Shown here: one piece after another, positions 47,915 through 62,000 of the stretch
Layout of the letters: each line of letters begins with the position of its first letter
Numbering within the stretch: the first letter of the stretch is position 1
Source: Rhodococcus jostii RHA1
GTDB taxonomy: Bacteria > Actinomycetota > Actinomycetes > Mycobacteriales > Mycobacteriaceae
Direction of reading: 5' to 3'
DNA: 64,000 nucleotides
Assembly: GCF_000014565.1 (NCBI RefSeq)
Contig: NC_008268.1
Location: 5,770,501-5,834,500 of the forward strand
Made by a program: the position numbers and the translations under genes
Notes under the pieces: model-generated
Database searches by the model: none
The model's input: the letters and a program-made list of their open reading frames with translations, nothing else
What the model was told of the DNA's origin: nothing

Positions 47915-49774
47915 TCAGGCGCCGCAGTTCGGCACGTTCACCGTGACGGTCGGATCATCCACCAGCGGCTGGACTGGAACCCGCGCCTCGCCGGAGGTGG
48001 CGGGCTCGGTCAGCTGGTACTTGATCTCAGTCGTTTGGCCTTGCCGCACAGGGACCAGGACGTCGAACAGTGGGTGGCCCAATTCCTTACCTGTCAGGAA
48101 CACGGCCGGCTTTCCGTCCACCGTCACGTTCCGCAGCTGCGCGCCTTGTGTCGCGAGTAGCGACACAGCCGACACATTGGTGCCCTTGGGGACGCCGAGG
48201 GTGTTGATGAACGTTCCCGCGACGTAATCGGGGAAGTCGCCAGGCGGTGTGTTGTTCGTCAACTTCACCGTCACGGTCGAGCGCCGGGTGTCGCCGGCGC
48301 AACTCTCAGCCGTGTAGTCGATCTGACGTGTCGTGTGGTAGTCCAGTTTGCCGCCGGCCTGATTGTTGATGACGACCCCGGCGAATGGTGCCGCATCGTC
48401 GGGAATGGTGTGACCGAGAAGGGTCTCGGCGAGAACTTGCTGTTCGTCAGGGTGCGAGCTCCACACTGCAACTCGGCGCTCGCCGGCCGCGCGGCCGAGG
48501 GCATCGAGAAGCTTCTGGGGGGATTTGATCTCTCCGGTCATCTTGTCGATCACCCGGGCGGCCACCGTCTGCAAATACTGCTTCCGGGCGTTGTTGTCGT
48601 CCGCAAACCGGACGTAGGCGGTCGACTCGGTCAGTTCCACCACATTGTCGGCATTGATCACCTCGCCGTCCGGCATCTTGACCGGACCGATCGCGTCCAG
48701 CACGTAGCTGAGGGCGACCGGGTCGGTGGCAATTGCCCCATCGACTTGCTCGCCGGATTCCTGCGCCCACAGTGACTTCCAGATCTGCGCCGCATAAGGA
48801 AAGTGTGAACTCAAGTTACTGTTACGGAAGTCGGTGGTGGGTCGGCTGTGGCCATACTGTGCCGCAAACTCGGGACCCAAATCGATCGGCTGGCTGTTCA
48901 TCGGCAGGTCGGAGTTGCGGCCCAGCGTGTCTACGCGTGCGACACCGTCATTCGCACGAATGACACCGTAGCCACCCAGTAGCCCGCCCGTTCCGCGCGC
49001 CTCGGCGTTGGTCTGGAAGGCCATGAAGTAGTTGCGGGGGCCGTCTGCACCCAACATTGCGGGTGCCAGCTTCGCAGCAATTGCGGTATTCCCCAACAGC
49101 TTCGAGAGCTCCGAAAGCTGGTCCTGCAGTTGTGTACGAGCATCGGAAACCGACGCCAGGTATGTCGGTTCGTCGATGGCCTGTGCCTTATCGTTCCAAC
49201 GTTGGGCAGCGACGGCAGTCTGATCCAGGACGGGTGCTGCGTCCTCGAGGGGCTGCAAGTTCACCTTGCCACCGGAGGCGATGAGTTGGTTTGGCGCCAG
49301 AGAAGTTCCGGCTGCCACCGCGGGTGTGAGCACTTCCGAGGTCAGGCCGCGCACCACTTCGGAGATCTGCTGCGAAGTCTCGAGCGGGCTGCCCAGCCAC
49401 GGAATGGCGGAAGCGACGCTCCATGGGACGTTGTGGGTGTAGTCGTAGGCCTGGTTCGCGTACTTGTCGGCGTCGGCCGACGACCGCTCCGCGTTGTCGG
49501 TATTACCGTCCAGTAACGCGTCTTTCGCCAGCTGCGCGTGGTTGCGCGCCTCGTACAGATTCGCGCGTGCTTCCCTGGCCGAATAGCCGAGCCACAGACC
49601 CAGTGCCACCACCACCAGCAAAGCCACAAAACCCCCCGTGATCAGGGAACGCTTGCGCTTATAGGACTTGCTGCGGACAGAAGTGCGCTTGCGGATGCGA
49701 CGAACCGAGGGCTCGCCCGCGGAAGTGCCCGAAGCGCCGGGGTTCTCGGCATCACCGCGGGAATGATCGTTCAC
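47915..49774 (-). CDS. DUF4012 family membrane-anchored protein
   Basis: 619 aa. A basic cytoplasmic N-terminus (RRIRKRTSVRSKSYKRKRS) precedes one membrane segment (LITGGFVALLVVVALGLWLG). The rest is extracytoplasmic: first a helical hairpin with NVPWSVASAIPWLGSPLETS, then the DUF4012 core YFMAFQTNAEARGTGGLLGG, TTDFRNSNLSSHFPYAAQIW and GEQVDGAIATDPVALSYVLD, ending in a beta-rich domain with Cys pairs. DUF4012 genes occur near exopolysaccharide and cell-wall glycopolymer loci in actinobacteria. Its biochemical role is unknown; the position suggests polymer assembly or attachment at the cell surface. It is divergent from NRPS 2. Confidence 0.88.
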   Translation of the reverse strand: MNDHSRGDAENPGASGTSAGEPSVRRIRKRTSVRSKSYKRKRSLITGGFVALLVVVALGLWLGYSAREARANLYEARNHAQLAKDALLDGNTDNAERSSADADKYANQAYDYTHNVPWSVASAIPWLGSPLETSQQISEVVRGLTSEVLTPAVAAGTSLAPNQLIASGGKVNLQPLEDAAPVLDQTAVAAQRWNDKAQAIDEPTYLASVSDARTQLQDQLSELSKLLGNTAIAAKLAPAMLGADGPRNYFMAFQTNAEARGTGGLLGGYGVIRANDGVARVDTLGRNSDLPMNSQPIDLGPEFAAQYGHSRPTTDFRNSNLSSHFPYAAQIWKSLWAQESGEQVDGAIATDPVALSYVLDAIGPVKMPDGEVINADNVVELTESTAYVRFADDNNARKQYLQTVAARVIDKMTGEIKSPQKLLDALGRAAGERRVAVWSSHPDEQQVLAETLLGHTIPDDAAPFAGVVINNQAGGKLDYHTTRQIDYTAESCAGDTRRSTVTVKLTNNTPPGDFPDYVAGTFINTLGVPKGTNVSAVSLLATQGAQLRNVTVDGKPAVFLTGKELGHPLFDVLVPVRQGQTTEIKYQLTEPATSGEARVPVQPLVDDPTVTVNVPNCGA

Positions 49775-50012
49775 GGATCGTGGCTCCTGTCATCGTGGTT
49801 GCGTAGAGGATACTGTGACGTGCGTCGCAGGTTTGACCCCCGCGTGGTGAGCAACGCGCTTGCTCATTATTGTCTGAGTAGCGGATTTCGCGAACCGGGT
49901 GTCTCGAGGTTCAGGCCCATCCAGATCGTGAGTGGGCCAATTCACAGTAACGAAGCGGCGTGCAGGCCCGATTTCTGCTCGGATCGGGAAACATGGACGG
50001 GGGACAATCACT
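49775..50012. promoter_or_regulatory. Divergent promoter region between DUF4012 and NRPS 2
   Basis: 238 bp with no gene. It must hold promoters for both directions. GCGCTTGCTCATTATTGTCTGA around 49860 is the most AT-rich part and the best place for them; no operator could be named. Confidence 0.35.
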
Positions 50013-53000
50013 GTGAGTGAGTTTCCCCTGTCGAGAGCACAACAGGGAATCTGGTTCGCCCAGCAACTCGACCCGAGCGTCCCCCTCAACGTGGCTCAGT
50101 ATGTGGAGATTCAGGGACACGTCGACGTGGGGTCCCTGGTGGACGCCACCGACCGTGCCTGCCGCGAGCTCCAGTCGCCCTGCGTCAGCCTCATCGACAA
50201 CCGCGATGAGGTTCTGCAGGTGGTGGATGTCGAGATCGACGATGCGATCTCCTACCGCGACCTACGCGCCGTCGACAATGCAATCGCCGAGGCCCACCGC
50301 TGGATGACCGCGGAGTACAGCCGCCCGCTCGACGTGCTGAAAGACCGGCTGATCATGGCCACCCTGCTGCACGTCGGCGAAGACCACTACTTCTGGTTCT
50401 CCCGCGTCCACCACATCGTCATCGACGGCCACGGCGGCATGGTGCTCACCAACCGTGTGGCCGAGATCTACAGCCACCTCGTGAACGGCACCGAACCGCC
50501 GCCGTCCAAGGCGCTGAGCCTGCGCGAGCTGTATGACGCCGAAGACGCCTACCGATCCACGAGCCGGTTCGAGACTGATGGAAACTATTGGGCCGAGCGC
50601 ATCGCCGGCCTGCCCGACCCCGCCCGTCTCACCGCCCGGGAAGCGCCACCCACCGCACCCTCACTTCTCCTCGGCGGCACCATCGCCGACGGCATTTCCC
50701 AGCGCATCGGCGACGTTGCCCGACGCTGGAATTCGTCCGACGTCCCCGTCGTCGTCGCCGCATTCGCCGCCTACCTCGCACGAATGACCGGCGCCACCGA
50801 CATCGTGCTGAGCCTGCCCGTCTCCGCCCGCACCACCGCGGCCACACGGCGCTCCGCCGGCATGGTGTCGAACATCGTCCCACTGCGCGTGCAGGTGGAC
50901 GCCGAAGTGAGCGGTGCGGAGCTCGTGCGACGGGTGCAGCTCGAGCTCACCGGGGCGCTGCGGCACCAGCGGTACCGCTACGAAGACATGCGACGCGACC
51001 TCCCCGACGGCGGTGCGCGGCGCGGCGGCTTCGGCCCCACCGTGAACCTGATGATCTACCACCAGGAGATCGTGCTCGGAGACGTCGTCGGCGTCTTCCA
51101 TCCCCTCACCAGTGGGCCGGTGGACGACCTCGCACTCAATCTTTACCCATCGGTAACTGGCCGGGGTGCACGCGTCGACTTCGAAGCCAACCCCACCCTC
51201 TACGAAGAAACCGAGCTGCACGCTCAGTACCGCCGCTTCCTGAACTTCCTCGCGACGTTCGTCGGCGCGGAGGACGACACCCCGGTCGGAGCACTGCCGA
51301 TTCTCGATGAGACCGAGCAATCGGCACTGGTGCCCTGCGCCGGCCCATACGCCGTCCCGCCGGCGACGCTGCCCGAATTGCTCGACGCCGGTCTGCGTGA
51401 CCCCGACGCAATCGCACTGCGGCACGCGGGTGCCGACCTTTCCTACGGACAGCTGGACGTGTGGTCGAACAGGCTCGCCCATCGGCTGATCGAGCGCGGT
51501 ATCGGACCCGAAGACGTGGTGGCCGTGATGCTGCCGCGCTCACCCGAATCAGTGGTGGCAGTGTGGGCCGTCGCGCGCTCGGGCGCGGCCTTCCTGCCCG
51601 TCGACCCCGGCTACCCGGCGGAGCGCATCGCGTTCATGCTCGCCGACTCCGAGACCACGGTGGCATTGGCCGCAGACGCCTCGGTGGTGCCCGCGGGAAT
51701 CGACTGGGTGGAGGTGGCCGACCGGCCCGGCGACTCGTCACCCGTTGCCGACGCCGATCGTGTCCGCCCGCTGCGCATCGACCACCCCGCGTACGTGCTC
51801 TACACGTCCGGCTCCACCGGAACGCCCAAGGGGGTGACGGTGACGCACCGCGGCCTGGCCGGCCTGGTCTCCGCGCGCGACGGACTCTACGACGTCGACG
51901 ACTCCGCCCGCGTCGCACACTTCGCCTCCCCGTCGTTCGACATCTCCCTGGACGAACTGCTGCTCGCGTTCACCGCCGGAGCCACGCTGGTGATCGTGCC
52001 ACCCAACGTCTTCGGGGGCGAGATGCTGACGGAGCTGCTGCGGACGGAGCGCGTGACGCACGCCATACTGACCCCCGCGGTCGTAGCCACCCTTGTGCCG
52101 TCGGAGCTACCCGACCTCCGCGTCCTCGACGTCGGCGGCGAGGCTCTGACCGGCGCACTGGTCGCGGCGTGGGCACCCGGCCGCGTCATGGTCAACGGCT
52201 ACGGGCCCACCGAGGCCACCGTCACCACCCTGTTCAGCCCACCGCTGGTACCGGGGGAGCCGGTCACGATCGGTCGTCCCGTGCCGGGCACCGAAGCACT
52301 CGTGCTCGATGCCCGCCTCCGACCGGTCCCCGTCGGCGTGGTCGGTGAGCTGTATCTGGCGGGGGAGAGCCTCGCACGGGGATATCACCGGCGCACCCGG
52401 CTGACAGCCGAGCGATTCGTCGCCTACCCACACGGCGCCGGGTCGCGGATGTACCGCACCGGTGACCGGGTGCGGTGGACTCCCGACCACCAACTCGAGT
52501 TCGTCGGCCGTACCGACACCCAGGTGAAGATCCGCGGCTTCCGGGTGGAACTCGGCGAGATCGACGCCGTGCTCACCGCAGCGCCCGGCGTCGACCACGC
52601 CGTCACCGTGGTACACGGTGCCGGAATGTCCTCGGGCACAGTGGTGTCGTACGTCAGCGGCGCGACCGACCCGGCGACAGTGCTCGACTTCGCCGCCGCC
52701 CGGCTGCCGCACTACATGGTGCCGGCCTCGGTGACCGTGCTCGAGCAGATGCCAATCACCCCCAGCGGCAAGATCGACCGCGCGCACCTCCCCGAACCCG
52801 TCGTGTCACCGTCCCGCGCGCCGCACGGCGAGGTCGAAGAACTCCTGGCCGCGGTGATCGCCGACGTTCTCGGACTGCACTCCATCGGAGCCGACGCCGA
52901 CTTCTTCGCGCTGGGCGGAAACTCGCTCTCCGCCACGCAGGTCGCTGCGCGGCTCTCGGCCCGGGGACACGCGGTCGGGGTGCGCGACATCTTCGAGGCA

Positions 53001-56000
53001 CCCACCGTCGCACTGCTGGCCGCCAGGGTCGGCGCTTCGCGTTCGCGCGTGGCCACACCGCCGCTGCGCCAATCCGGCGAGGACGGGAGCGCAGCGCCAC
53101 TCGCACCCGCGCAACAGCGACTGTGGCTCCTGGCGCAGGCCGCGCCCGAATCGCCCGCCTACAACGTGCCGTTCGTCGTCGAACTCGACGGTGAGCTGGA
53201 TGTGTCGAGTTTGGCTGCGGCAGTGCACGACGTCCTTGACCGGCACGCGGTGCTGCGCACCGTCTACCCCGAGACCGACAACGGTCCCGTACAGGTGGTC
53301 ACCCCCGCCGTCGTGGATCTGACACCAGTTGGGCTCGAGCCCGATGCACTCGATGCCGCCGTGGCCGAACTCGCGGGCCGCGGCTTCGACGTGACCACCG
53401 AGACGCCGGTGCGCATCCGCCTCTTCCGGCTTACCCCCACCCGCCACGCACTGGTCGTGATCGCGCATCACATCGCGATGGACGGCTTGTCGTTCGCGCC
53501 GCTCACCCGTGACGTGATCACCGCCTACGAGGCACGTCGCTCCGGCACCGTGCCGAGCTGGCCCGAGCTCGACGTGCAGTACACCGACTACGCCCGATGG
53601 CATCTCGACATCGTGGACGCCGCCGCTCCCGGCGACATCGACTACTGGACCACTCAACTCGATGGTGCGCCCGAGTTGCTGTCACTGCCCACCGACCGCC
53701 CCCGCCTCGCGGCGGGGTTGCACCCGGCAGGGGCGGTACCGCTGGCGTTCGACGCCGACCTGCACCGGTCGGTGGTAGAACTCGCGCGGACACATGATTC
53801 GACCCCGTTCATGGTGGTGCACGCCGCACTGGCCGTCACCTTGAGCGCGCTGGCGGGCACCGACGACATCGCCATCGGGACAGCGGTATCGGGACGCACC
53901 CATCCCTCGCTCGACGCGTTGATCGGCATGTTCGTCGGCAACGTTGTGCTCCGCACCCGGGTATCCGCACACCAGACCTTTGCCGACGTGCTGTCGGGCG
54001 TTCGCCGCACCGACCTGGACGCCTTCGCACATTCCGAGACACCGTTCGACCAGGTAGCCGACGCCGTGACGGGTGGGACGTCGGCGCCGCATCATCCACT
54101 GTTCCAGGTCGCGCTGGCATTCGAGAACGCCGCCACCGAACCCGAACTGACCCTGGGCGATCTCATGGTGCGCCCGTACGCCGTCCCCGCTCCGGTCGCA
54201 CGCTTCGATCTGGAACTGGCACTGGCCGAGCAGCATTCACCGGACGGTTCTGCGGCAGGGCTGCTCGGCACGGTCACTTACTCCCGCGCACTGTTCGATG
54301 ACACCACCGTGCACCGCTGGACTCGACTGCTCGAACGGGTGCTGAAGGCCATGGTGGCGCGCCCCGACGCCTCGGTGCGCACGGTGGACTTGCTCGACCC
54401 CGACGACCGGGCCGCGCTGGTCCCGCAACACGGACCCGCCGCCGCACCGGCCGTCACCCTGCCCGCGCTGCTGGGCACGGGCATCGCAGTCGTGAGCGGT
54501 TCCGGCGGGCTCACCCCCGCGGAACTCGACGATCGGGCCAACCGGCTGGCACACCACCTGATCGACCGAGGCCTCGGCCCCGGCGACGTGGTGGCCGTGC
54601 AACTGCCGCGGTCCGTCGAGTGGGTGACCGCACTGTGCGCGGTCGCCCGCACCGGTGCGGCGTTCGTGCCCATCGATCCCACCTACCCCGAAGCGCGTGT
54701 GGCGCACATCCTCGCCGACTCCGGGGCCCGCGCTGTACTCACCGACAGCGACATGCAGCACCTCGGCGACAACCCGTCCCCGGTCACCGACAACGACCGG
54801 GTGCGCCCGCTGCGGGTGGACGATCCCGCGTACGTCATCTACACCTCCGGGTCGACAGGAACTCCCAAGGGTGTCGTCGTCACCCATCGCGGACTGTCGA
54901 GTCACGCTGCGGCCCTCCGGAAGTCCTACGCCGTGGACAGCGTGTCGCGGATACTGGCGTTCGCGTCGCCGAGCGTCGACGCTTCCGTCCACGAACTGCT
55001 GTCGGCGTGCGGTGCGACGCTGGTCCTCGCGCCCACCGACGTCTACGGCGGCGACGAACTGACGGAACTCCTGCAGCGTGAACGCATCACCCACTGGACC
55101 ACCACCCCGGCCGTCCTCGCTCTCACCAAGCCCGACGGTCTCGACCATCTGCGTGTTGTCGCGGTGGCCGGGGACGTGTGCCCACCGGATCTGGTGTCGC
55201 GGTGGGCGCCTGGCCGCACCCTGCTCAACCTGTACGGGCCCACCGAGGCCACCATCTGGGCCACCGGCACCGGACCACTGTCCGCGGATGACCCGGTGAC
55301 CATCGGCAGTCCCATCGACGGCATGTCGGCGGTGGTGCTCGACGCGGCGCTGCGTCCGGTGCCCGTCGGCGCGGTGGGGGAGCTGTACCTGACCGGACCG
55401 GGCCTCGCCCGCGGATACGTCGGAAAGCCTGGGTGGACGGCGGAACGCTTTGTCGCCAACCCGCACGGGGATGGTCGCATGTACCGCACCGGCGACCTCG
55501 TCCGGTGGACAGCCTCGCGCCACCTCGACTTCGCCGGCCGCGCAGACGATCAGGTGAAGATCCGCGGTTTCCGAGTGGAACTCGGCGAGATCGATGCGGT
55601 CCTGAGGTCGGCTCCCGGCGTCGACACGGCGGTGACGATCGCGTGCGACGGCGCCCTGCACTCCTACGTCCACGGAACCGACGTGGACACCGACGCCGTC
55701 CTGGCCTTCGCGACGCAGCACGTGCCCCGGCACCTGATTCCCGCATCCGTGACCGTCCTCGATCACCTGCCGTTGACTCGCGGCGGGAAGGTCGACCGGG
55801 CGGCGTTGCCCGAACCCGTGGTCCGGACAGCATCAAGCCGGGAAGCGCGCACCGCGACGCAGGAACTGGTGGCCGCCGCCTTTGCAACCGAAATCGGGAC
55901 CGAAGGCATCGGTCTCGACGACAGTTTCTTCGACCTCGGCGGAAACTCGCTCGGAGCAACACGCCTCGCCGCCCGAGTGGGATCGGTGCTCGGACGACGG

Positions 56001-59000
56001 GTCTCGGTGCGCGACATCTTCGACCACCCCACCGTGGCCGAACTGGCCGCCCACGTGACGGGGGCCGCCGACCGCCCGGCACTCGTTCCACGCGAAACGT
56101 CGGGACCGGTGCCGCTGTCGGCGCAGCAGCAGGGACTGTGGCTGGTCAACCAGCGCGACCCCGCCACCGATCCGTACGCCATGGGATTCGAGGTGGACCT
56201 TGACGGCACCCTCGATGGGGAGGCGCTGCGGGCCGCTGTCCGGGATATGCAACACCGGCATCGGATGCTGCGCACGGTGTTCCCCTCGCTGGACGAGCAG
56301 GTGGTGCTCGACGAGGCGGACGGAGTTCTGGCGGACGCCGCCGGCGGCGGTCTCGACCTCACGCGTGACGTTCCGATTCGGGTGACCCTGTCGCAGCGTG
56401 CCTCCGGTCGGCACACCGTTGCCATCCTGCTGCACCACATCGCCGTCGACGGACTGTCCCTGCAGCCGCTGCTGCGCGACCTTGCCGTCGCCTACTCCGC
56501 GCGCACCGCCGGCCGCGTTCCCGACTGGTCGCCGCTGTCCGTGGAGTATTCGAGCTACGTGCTGTGGCAGCGAGAAGTACTCGGAGACGCGGAAGACCCC
56601 GACAGCCTCGCCGCCAGCCAACTGGCGTATTGGGCAGAGGCATTGGACGAGCTCCCGGCGGTGTTGCCGTTGCCGCTCGACCGACCTCGGCCGGCTGGCG
56701 CGCTGACGCTGGGACACACAACGTTCGTCGTGGGCGCCGAACAGCACCGTGCGCTGATCCGGTTGGCGCGCGAGCACGACGTGACCCCGTTCATGGTGCT
56801 GCACGCAGCCCTCGCGGTGCTGCTGCGTGCCCTCACCGGTACCGACGACATCGCCGTCGGCACGTCCACGGGTGGTCGCGCGGATCCGGCACTCGACGAT
56901 CTGGTCGGCATGTTCGTCGGCACCCTTGCGCTGCGCACCCCGATCGACCCCGCCGCGAGCTTCGCCGATCTCCTCGAGACGGTGCGAGCAGCCGACCTCG
57001 GGGCGTTCGAGCACGCCGACGTGCCCTTCGAGCAGGTCGTGCGACAGCAGGGTACGGAATCCGGCCAGCTCGAGCACCCGCTGTTCCAGGTGATGCTGGC
57101 GTACGAGAACTTCGATGCGGCCGAGGTGGAACTGCCAGGTCTGGCCGCCCGGGTCCGGGACGTCCAGACTCACGCCCGACCGTTCGACCTGGACCTGACC
57201 GTCCGGGAGCGCCGCTCGGACGACGGCACCCCCGACGGGCTGCACGCGGACGTGAACTTTCCGCGGGAACTCTTCGACACCGAGACGATCGACCGGTGGA
57301 TGGCGTTGCTGCAGCGAATACTCCTCGCCGCTACATTGGATCCGTCGGTGACGGTCGGGAATCTGGACCTGCTCGATCCGGACGAGCATGCCGCACTGGT
57401 ACCGCGCGTCGGGCCGGTCGCCGTTCCGGCCGCGACTCTGCCCGACCTCTTTGAGCGCAGGCACGACGGGGTGGCCGTGCGGTGCGCCGGCGTCGAGGTC
57501 ACTTACCGCGAGCTGGATGCCCGGGCCAACAGATTGGCCCGGCGGTTGATCGCGCGCGGGATCGGACCCGAGGACCTGGTGGCCCTGATGCTGCCGCGGT
57601 CTGTCGAGTCGATCGTTGCCGTGTGGGCCGTCACGCGCAGCGGCGCCGCGTTCCTCCCGGTGGACCCGGGATATCCGGCGGAGCGGATCGCCTTCATGCT
57701 CCACGATTCCGGTGCCGCGGTGGCGCTGGCCGCTGACGCGTCGCACGTGCCCGACGGTGTCGCGTGGATCGACGTCACCGACGGTCCGGGTGACGCGGCC
57801 GCAGTGACCGACGCAGATCGTGTCCGTCCGCTGCGGGTCGACCATCCGGCGTACGTGCTCTACACGTCCGGCTCCACCGGAAGACCCAAGGGCGCGATGG
57901 TCACCCACCGGGGACTGGCGCCACTGGCCGACGCCAACGCCACGCTCGGACTGCTCGATTCGGAAGCGCGGGTCGCGCACATTGCGTCGCCGTCGTTCGA
58001 CCTCTCCATCAACGAGATGCTGCTCGCCTTCACCGCCGGCGCCACCCTAGTGGTCGTGCCGCCCTGGGTCCTCGCCGGCGACGAACTCGCCGACGTGCTG
58101 CGCCGCGAACGCGTCACCCACGTGATGGTGACACCGAGTGTGCTGGCGTCACTGGAGCCCGCGTCGGTACCGGACCTGCGGGTGATCGACCTGGCCGGCG
58201 AGGAACTGCCGTGGGAACTCGCTCAGCGATGGGCGCCCGCACGCATCGTCGTCAACGGGTACGGGCCGACCGAAACCACCATCGTCAACTTCATGAGCGA
58301 CCCCCTCACACCGGGTGGTCCGCTGACCATCGGCGGCCCCATCGAGGGAACCGAAGTACTGGTGCTGGATTCGCGGCTGCGTCCAGTCCCGGTCGGTGTC
58401 ACCGGCGAGGTGTACCTGGCAGGGGAGAGCCTCGGCCGGGGCTACCACGGCAGGCCGGGCCTGACGGCGGAGCGGTTCATCGCCTACCCGTCCGGCAACG
58501 GCACCCGGATGTACCGTTCCGGCGACCTGGCCCGATGGACGCCCTCGCACCAGCTCGTGATCGTGGGGCGTGCCGACAACCAGGTGAAGGTCCGCGGGTT
58601 CCGGGTGGAACTGGGCGAGGTGGACTCCGCACTGCGGACGGCACCCGGCGTCGAGAGCGCGGTGACGCTGGTGCACGGCACCACGTTGGCGTCGTACGTC
58701 ACCGGATCCGTGGAACCGGCTGCAGTGCAGGCGTTCACGGCCGACAAACTGCCCCACTACATGGTGCCCGGTTCGGTCACGGTGCTCGACGCGATGCCGC
58801 TGACCGCCAACGGAAAGGTGGATCGGGCCGCTCTGCCCGAACCCGGGGCATCCGTGGTGCGGTCACGGAAGCCGCGCGGCGCCACCGAAGAAGTCGTGGC
58901 CCGGGTGATCGCCGACGTGCTCGGCCTGCCGTCGATCGATGCCGAGACGGACTTCTTCGCGGTCGGCGCCAGTTCCCTGACCGCCACCACCCTGGCCTCG

Positions 59001-62000
59001 CGAGTCGGGCATGCCCTCGAACGGCAAGTGAGCGTGCGCGACGTCTTCGAGGCTCCCACCGTGGCGGCACTGACGTCCAGGCTGCTCCGCAGCCCGTGCG
59101 CCTTTTCGGCTGCTCTGACTACCACAAAGGCGCACGGGCGCGAAGCGCCTCTCGCGCCGGCGCAGGACCGCCTGTGGCTGCTCGACCGGATTACCCCCGG
59201 CTCCGCCGACTACGTCGTCCCGTTCGCGGTGGACCTGAGCGGCGCCGTCGACGTGGACGCACTGGCCGCGGCCGTGCGGGACGTGGTGGACCGCCATGAG
59301 CCGCTGCGCACGGTGTTCCGGGAGACCGAGACCGGAGCGGTGCAACTGCCGTCGGACGTCGCACTTGATCTGAGCCCGGTTCCGATCGACGAGCACGGAC
59401 TCGGCGAGGCGATCACTGCACTGACAACCGAGGGGTTCGACCTCACCCGGGATACGCCGATTCGCGTCCGGCTCCTCGACCGCGGGACCCACGGCTACAC
59501 CGTGGTCGTCGCCGCCCATCACATCGTCTTCGACGGACTGTCGGCCGCCCCACTCGCCCGCGACGTGATGGCCGCGTACCGCGCGCGCCGGGACGGCCAC
59601 GCTCCCGGCTGGGACGCCCTACCGGTCCGGTACGGCGACTACGCCCGATGGCACCGGGGGATCGTCGAGGAGGGCGCCGACCGAGACCTCGCGTTCTGGA
59701 AGACCACCCTCGACGGACTACCGGAGCGGCTGCAGCTACCCACCGATCGGCCGCGTCCGGCGACGGCAACCACCCCGGATCGCGTCCCGTTCACGGTGGA
59801 CGCGGGTACCCACCGTGCCGTGGAGGAACTGGCCAGACGATGCAGCGCCACCCCGTTCATGGTGGTGCACAGTGCCCTGGCCGCCACCCTGGCCGTCCTC
59901 ACCGGTACCGACGACATCGCAGTCGGCACACCGGTGTCCGGTCGCGGCGATCCCGTCCTGGACGATCTGGTGGGCATGTTCGTCGGCACCATCGTTTTGC
60001 GTACCCGAGTGGATCCGAGCCTCCCATTCGCCGACCTCGTCTCCGCCACCCGCGTCGCGGATCTGGCGGCATTCGCGCACAGCGAGCAACCGTTTGACCG
60101 AGTGGTCGACGTCGTCGCGCCGACCCGCTCCACCACGCATCACCCGCTGTTCCAGGTGATGCTCGCCTACCAGAACTTCACCGAACCCGAGATTCGATTC
60201 GACGACGTCACCGTCCGCAGTCGCGACACCCCGAGCAGCGTCAGCCGCTACGACCTGGAGATCGAGATTCGGGAACGTCACGCCGAGGACGGCGCGGCCG
60301 CCGGACTCGACGGCGTGATCGCGTACCCGACAGAACTGTTCGACCGTGACACCATCGCCCGGTGGTCGAGACTGCTGCAGCGAGTGCTGCAGTCGGCCGT
60401 GATGGACCCGTCGGTGGCCGTCGGCGATCTCGACGTGCTCGAGCCGTCCGAGGCTGCTGACGTGGTCCCCGCGCGCGGGGAGGTGGCACTCTCACCGATC
60501 ACGCTTCCCGACCTTCTGTGCGGCAACTCCCACGACGTCGCGGTGCGGTGCGGCGACGACGAACTGACCTACCGTGAGCTGGACGAGCGAGCGAACCGGC
60601 TGGCGCGCAAGCTGATCCGGCTGGGCATCGGACCCGAGGACGCGGTAGCGCTGCTGCTGCCCCGCTCGATCGACTCGGTGACCGCGGTGTGGGCCGTTGC
60701 CCGTGTTGGTGCCGCGTCGCTGCCGATCGACCTGGACCATCCGGCCGAACGCACCGCCCGCATCCTCACCGCCGCCGGAGTGCGCGTCGCGATCGCGCAC
60801 GACGCCGACCTCGTTCCGGACGGCATCGTGTGGATCGACGCGCGCGAGGGGCAGGGGGATTCGGCACCGATCGGCGACCGCGAGCGCGTCCGGCCGCTCA
60901 CGGCGGATCACCCCGCGTATGTGGTCTTCACCTCCGGGTCGACAGGCGAACCCAAGGGTGTCGTGGTGACTCACCGCGGCTTCGCGAACCACGCCGCCGA
61001 GGTCCGTGCGCGCTACCGAGTGGGGCCCGACTCCCGCGTCCTGCACTTTGCGGCCCCCAGCTTCGACGGCGCCTTCCACGAAATTCTCGTAGCCGCTATC
61101 GGCGGCGCCACCCTGGTGATCGCCCCACCGGGCGTGGTGGGCGGAGACGAGTTGAAGGACCTGCTCCTCCGCGAACGCGTCACCCACTGGACCACCACCC
61201 CCTCGGTCCCCGCGCTGATGGACCCGGAAGGCCTGGACTCGCTCGAGTTCCTGGCCGTGGTGGGGGAGGCGTGCCCGCCGGAAGTGCTGGAGCGATGGGC
61301 CCGGAACCGGACTGTCGTGGACTTGTACGGACCCACCGAACACACCGTGTGGGCCACCGGAAGCAGCGAGTTGCAGTCCGGCGATCCGATCACCATCGGC
61401 CGTCCGATCCGCGGTGCGTCCGCGGTGGTGCTCGATTCCCGTCTTCGGCCGGTGCCGGTGGGTGTCATCGGTGAGCTGCACCTGTCGGGTCCGGCGCTGG
61501 CCCGCGGCTACCTCGGTGCACCCGCCCTGACGGCGCAACGATTCGTCGCGAACCCCCACGGATACGGTCGTATGTATCGATCCGGCGACCTGGTGCGCTG
61601 GACCGCCGATCACACCCTCGAGTTCGTCGGTCGCGCCGACAGCCAACTCAAGATCCGTGGATTCCGGGTGGAACTCGGTGAGATCGACGCGGTCCTGTGG
61701 TCGGCGCCCGGCGTCGACACCGCCGTCACCGTGCTGCACGACAACGTCCTCGCCGCGTACGTCCACGGCACCGTCGAACTCGACCCCGCCGCATTGCGGG
61801 CGTACGTGGCGGAGCGCCTGCCGCACTACATGGTGCCCGCCACGGTGACCGTGCTGGACGCCGTGCCGCTCACGGTGAACGGCAAGGTGAACCGTGACGC
61901 CCTGCCCGCACCCGAACTTCCGGCGGCGACCCGGCCCCCGCAGACCCCCGTCGAGCAGACGGTGGCGGACGCAGTGGCAGCCGTCCTCGGGATCCCCGAC

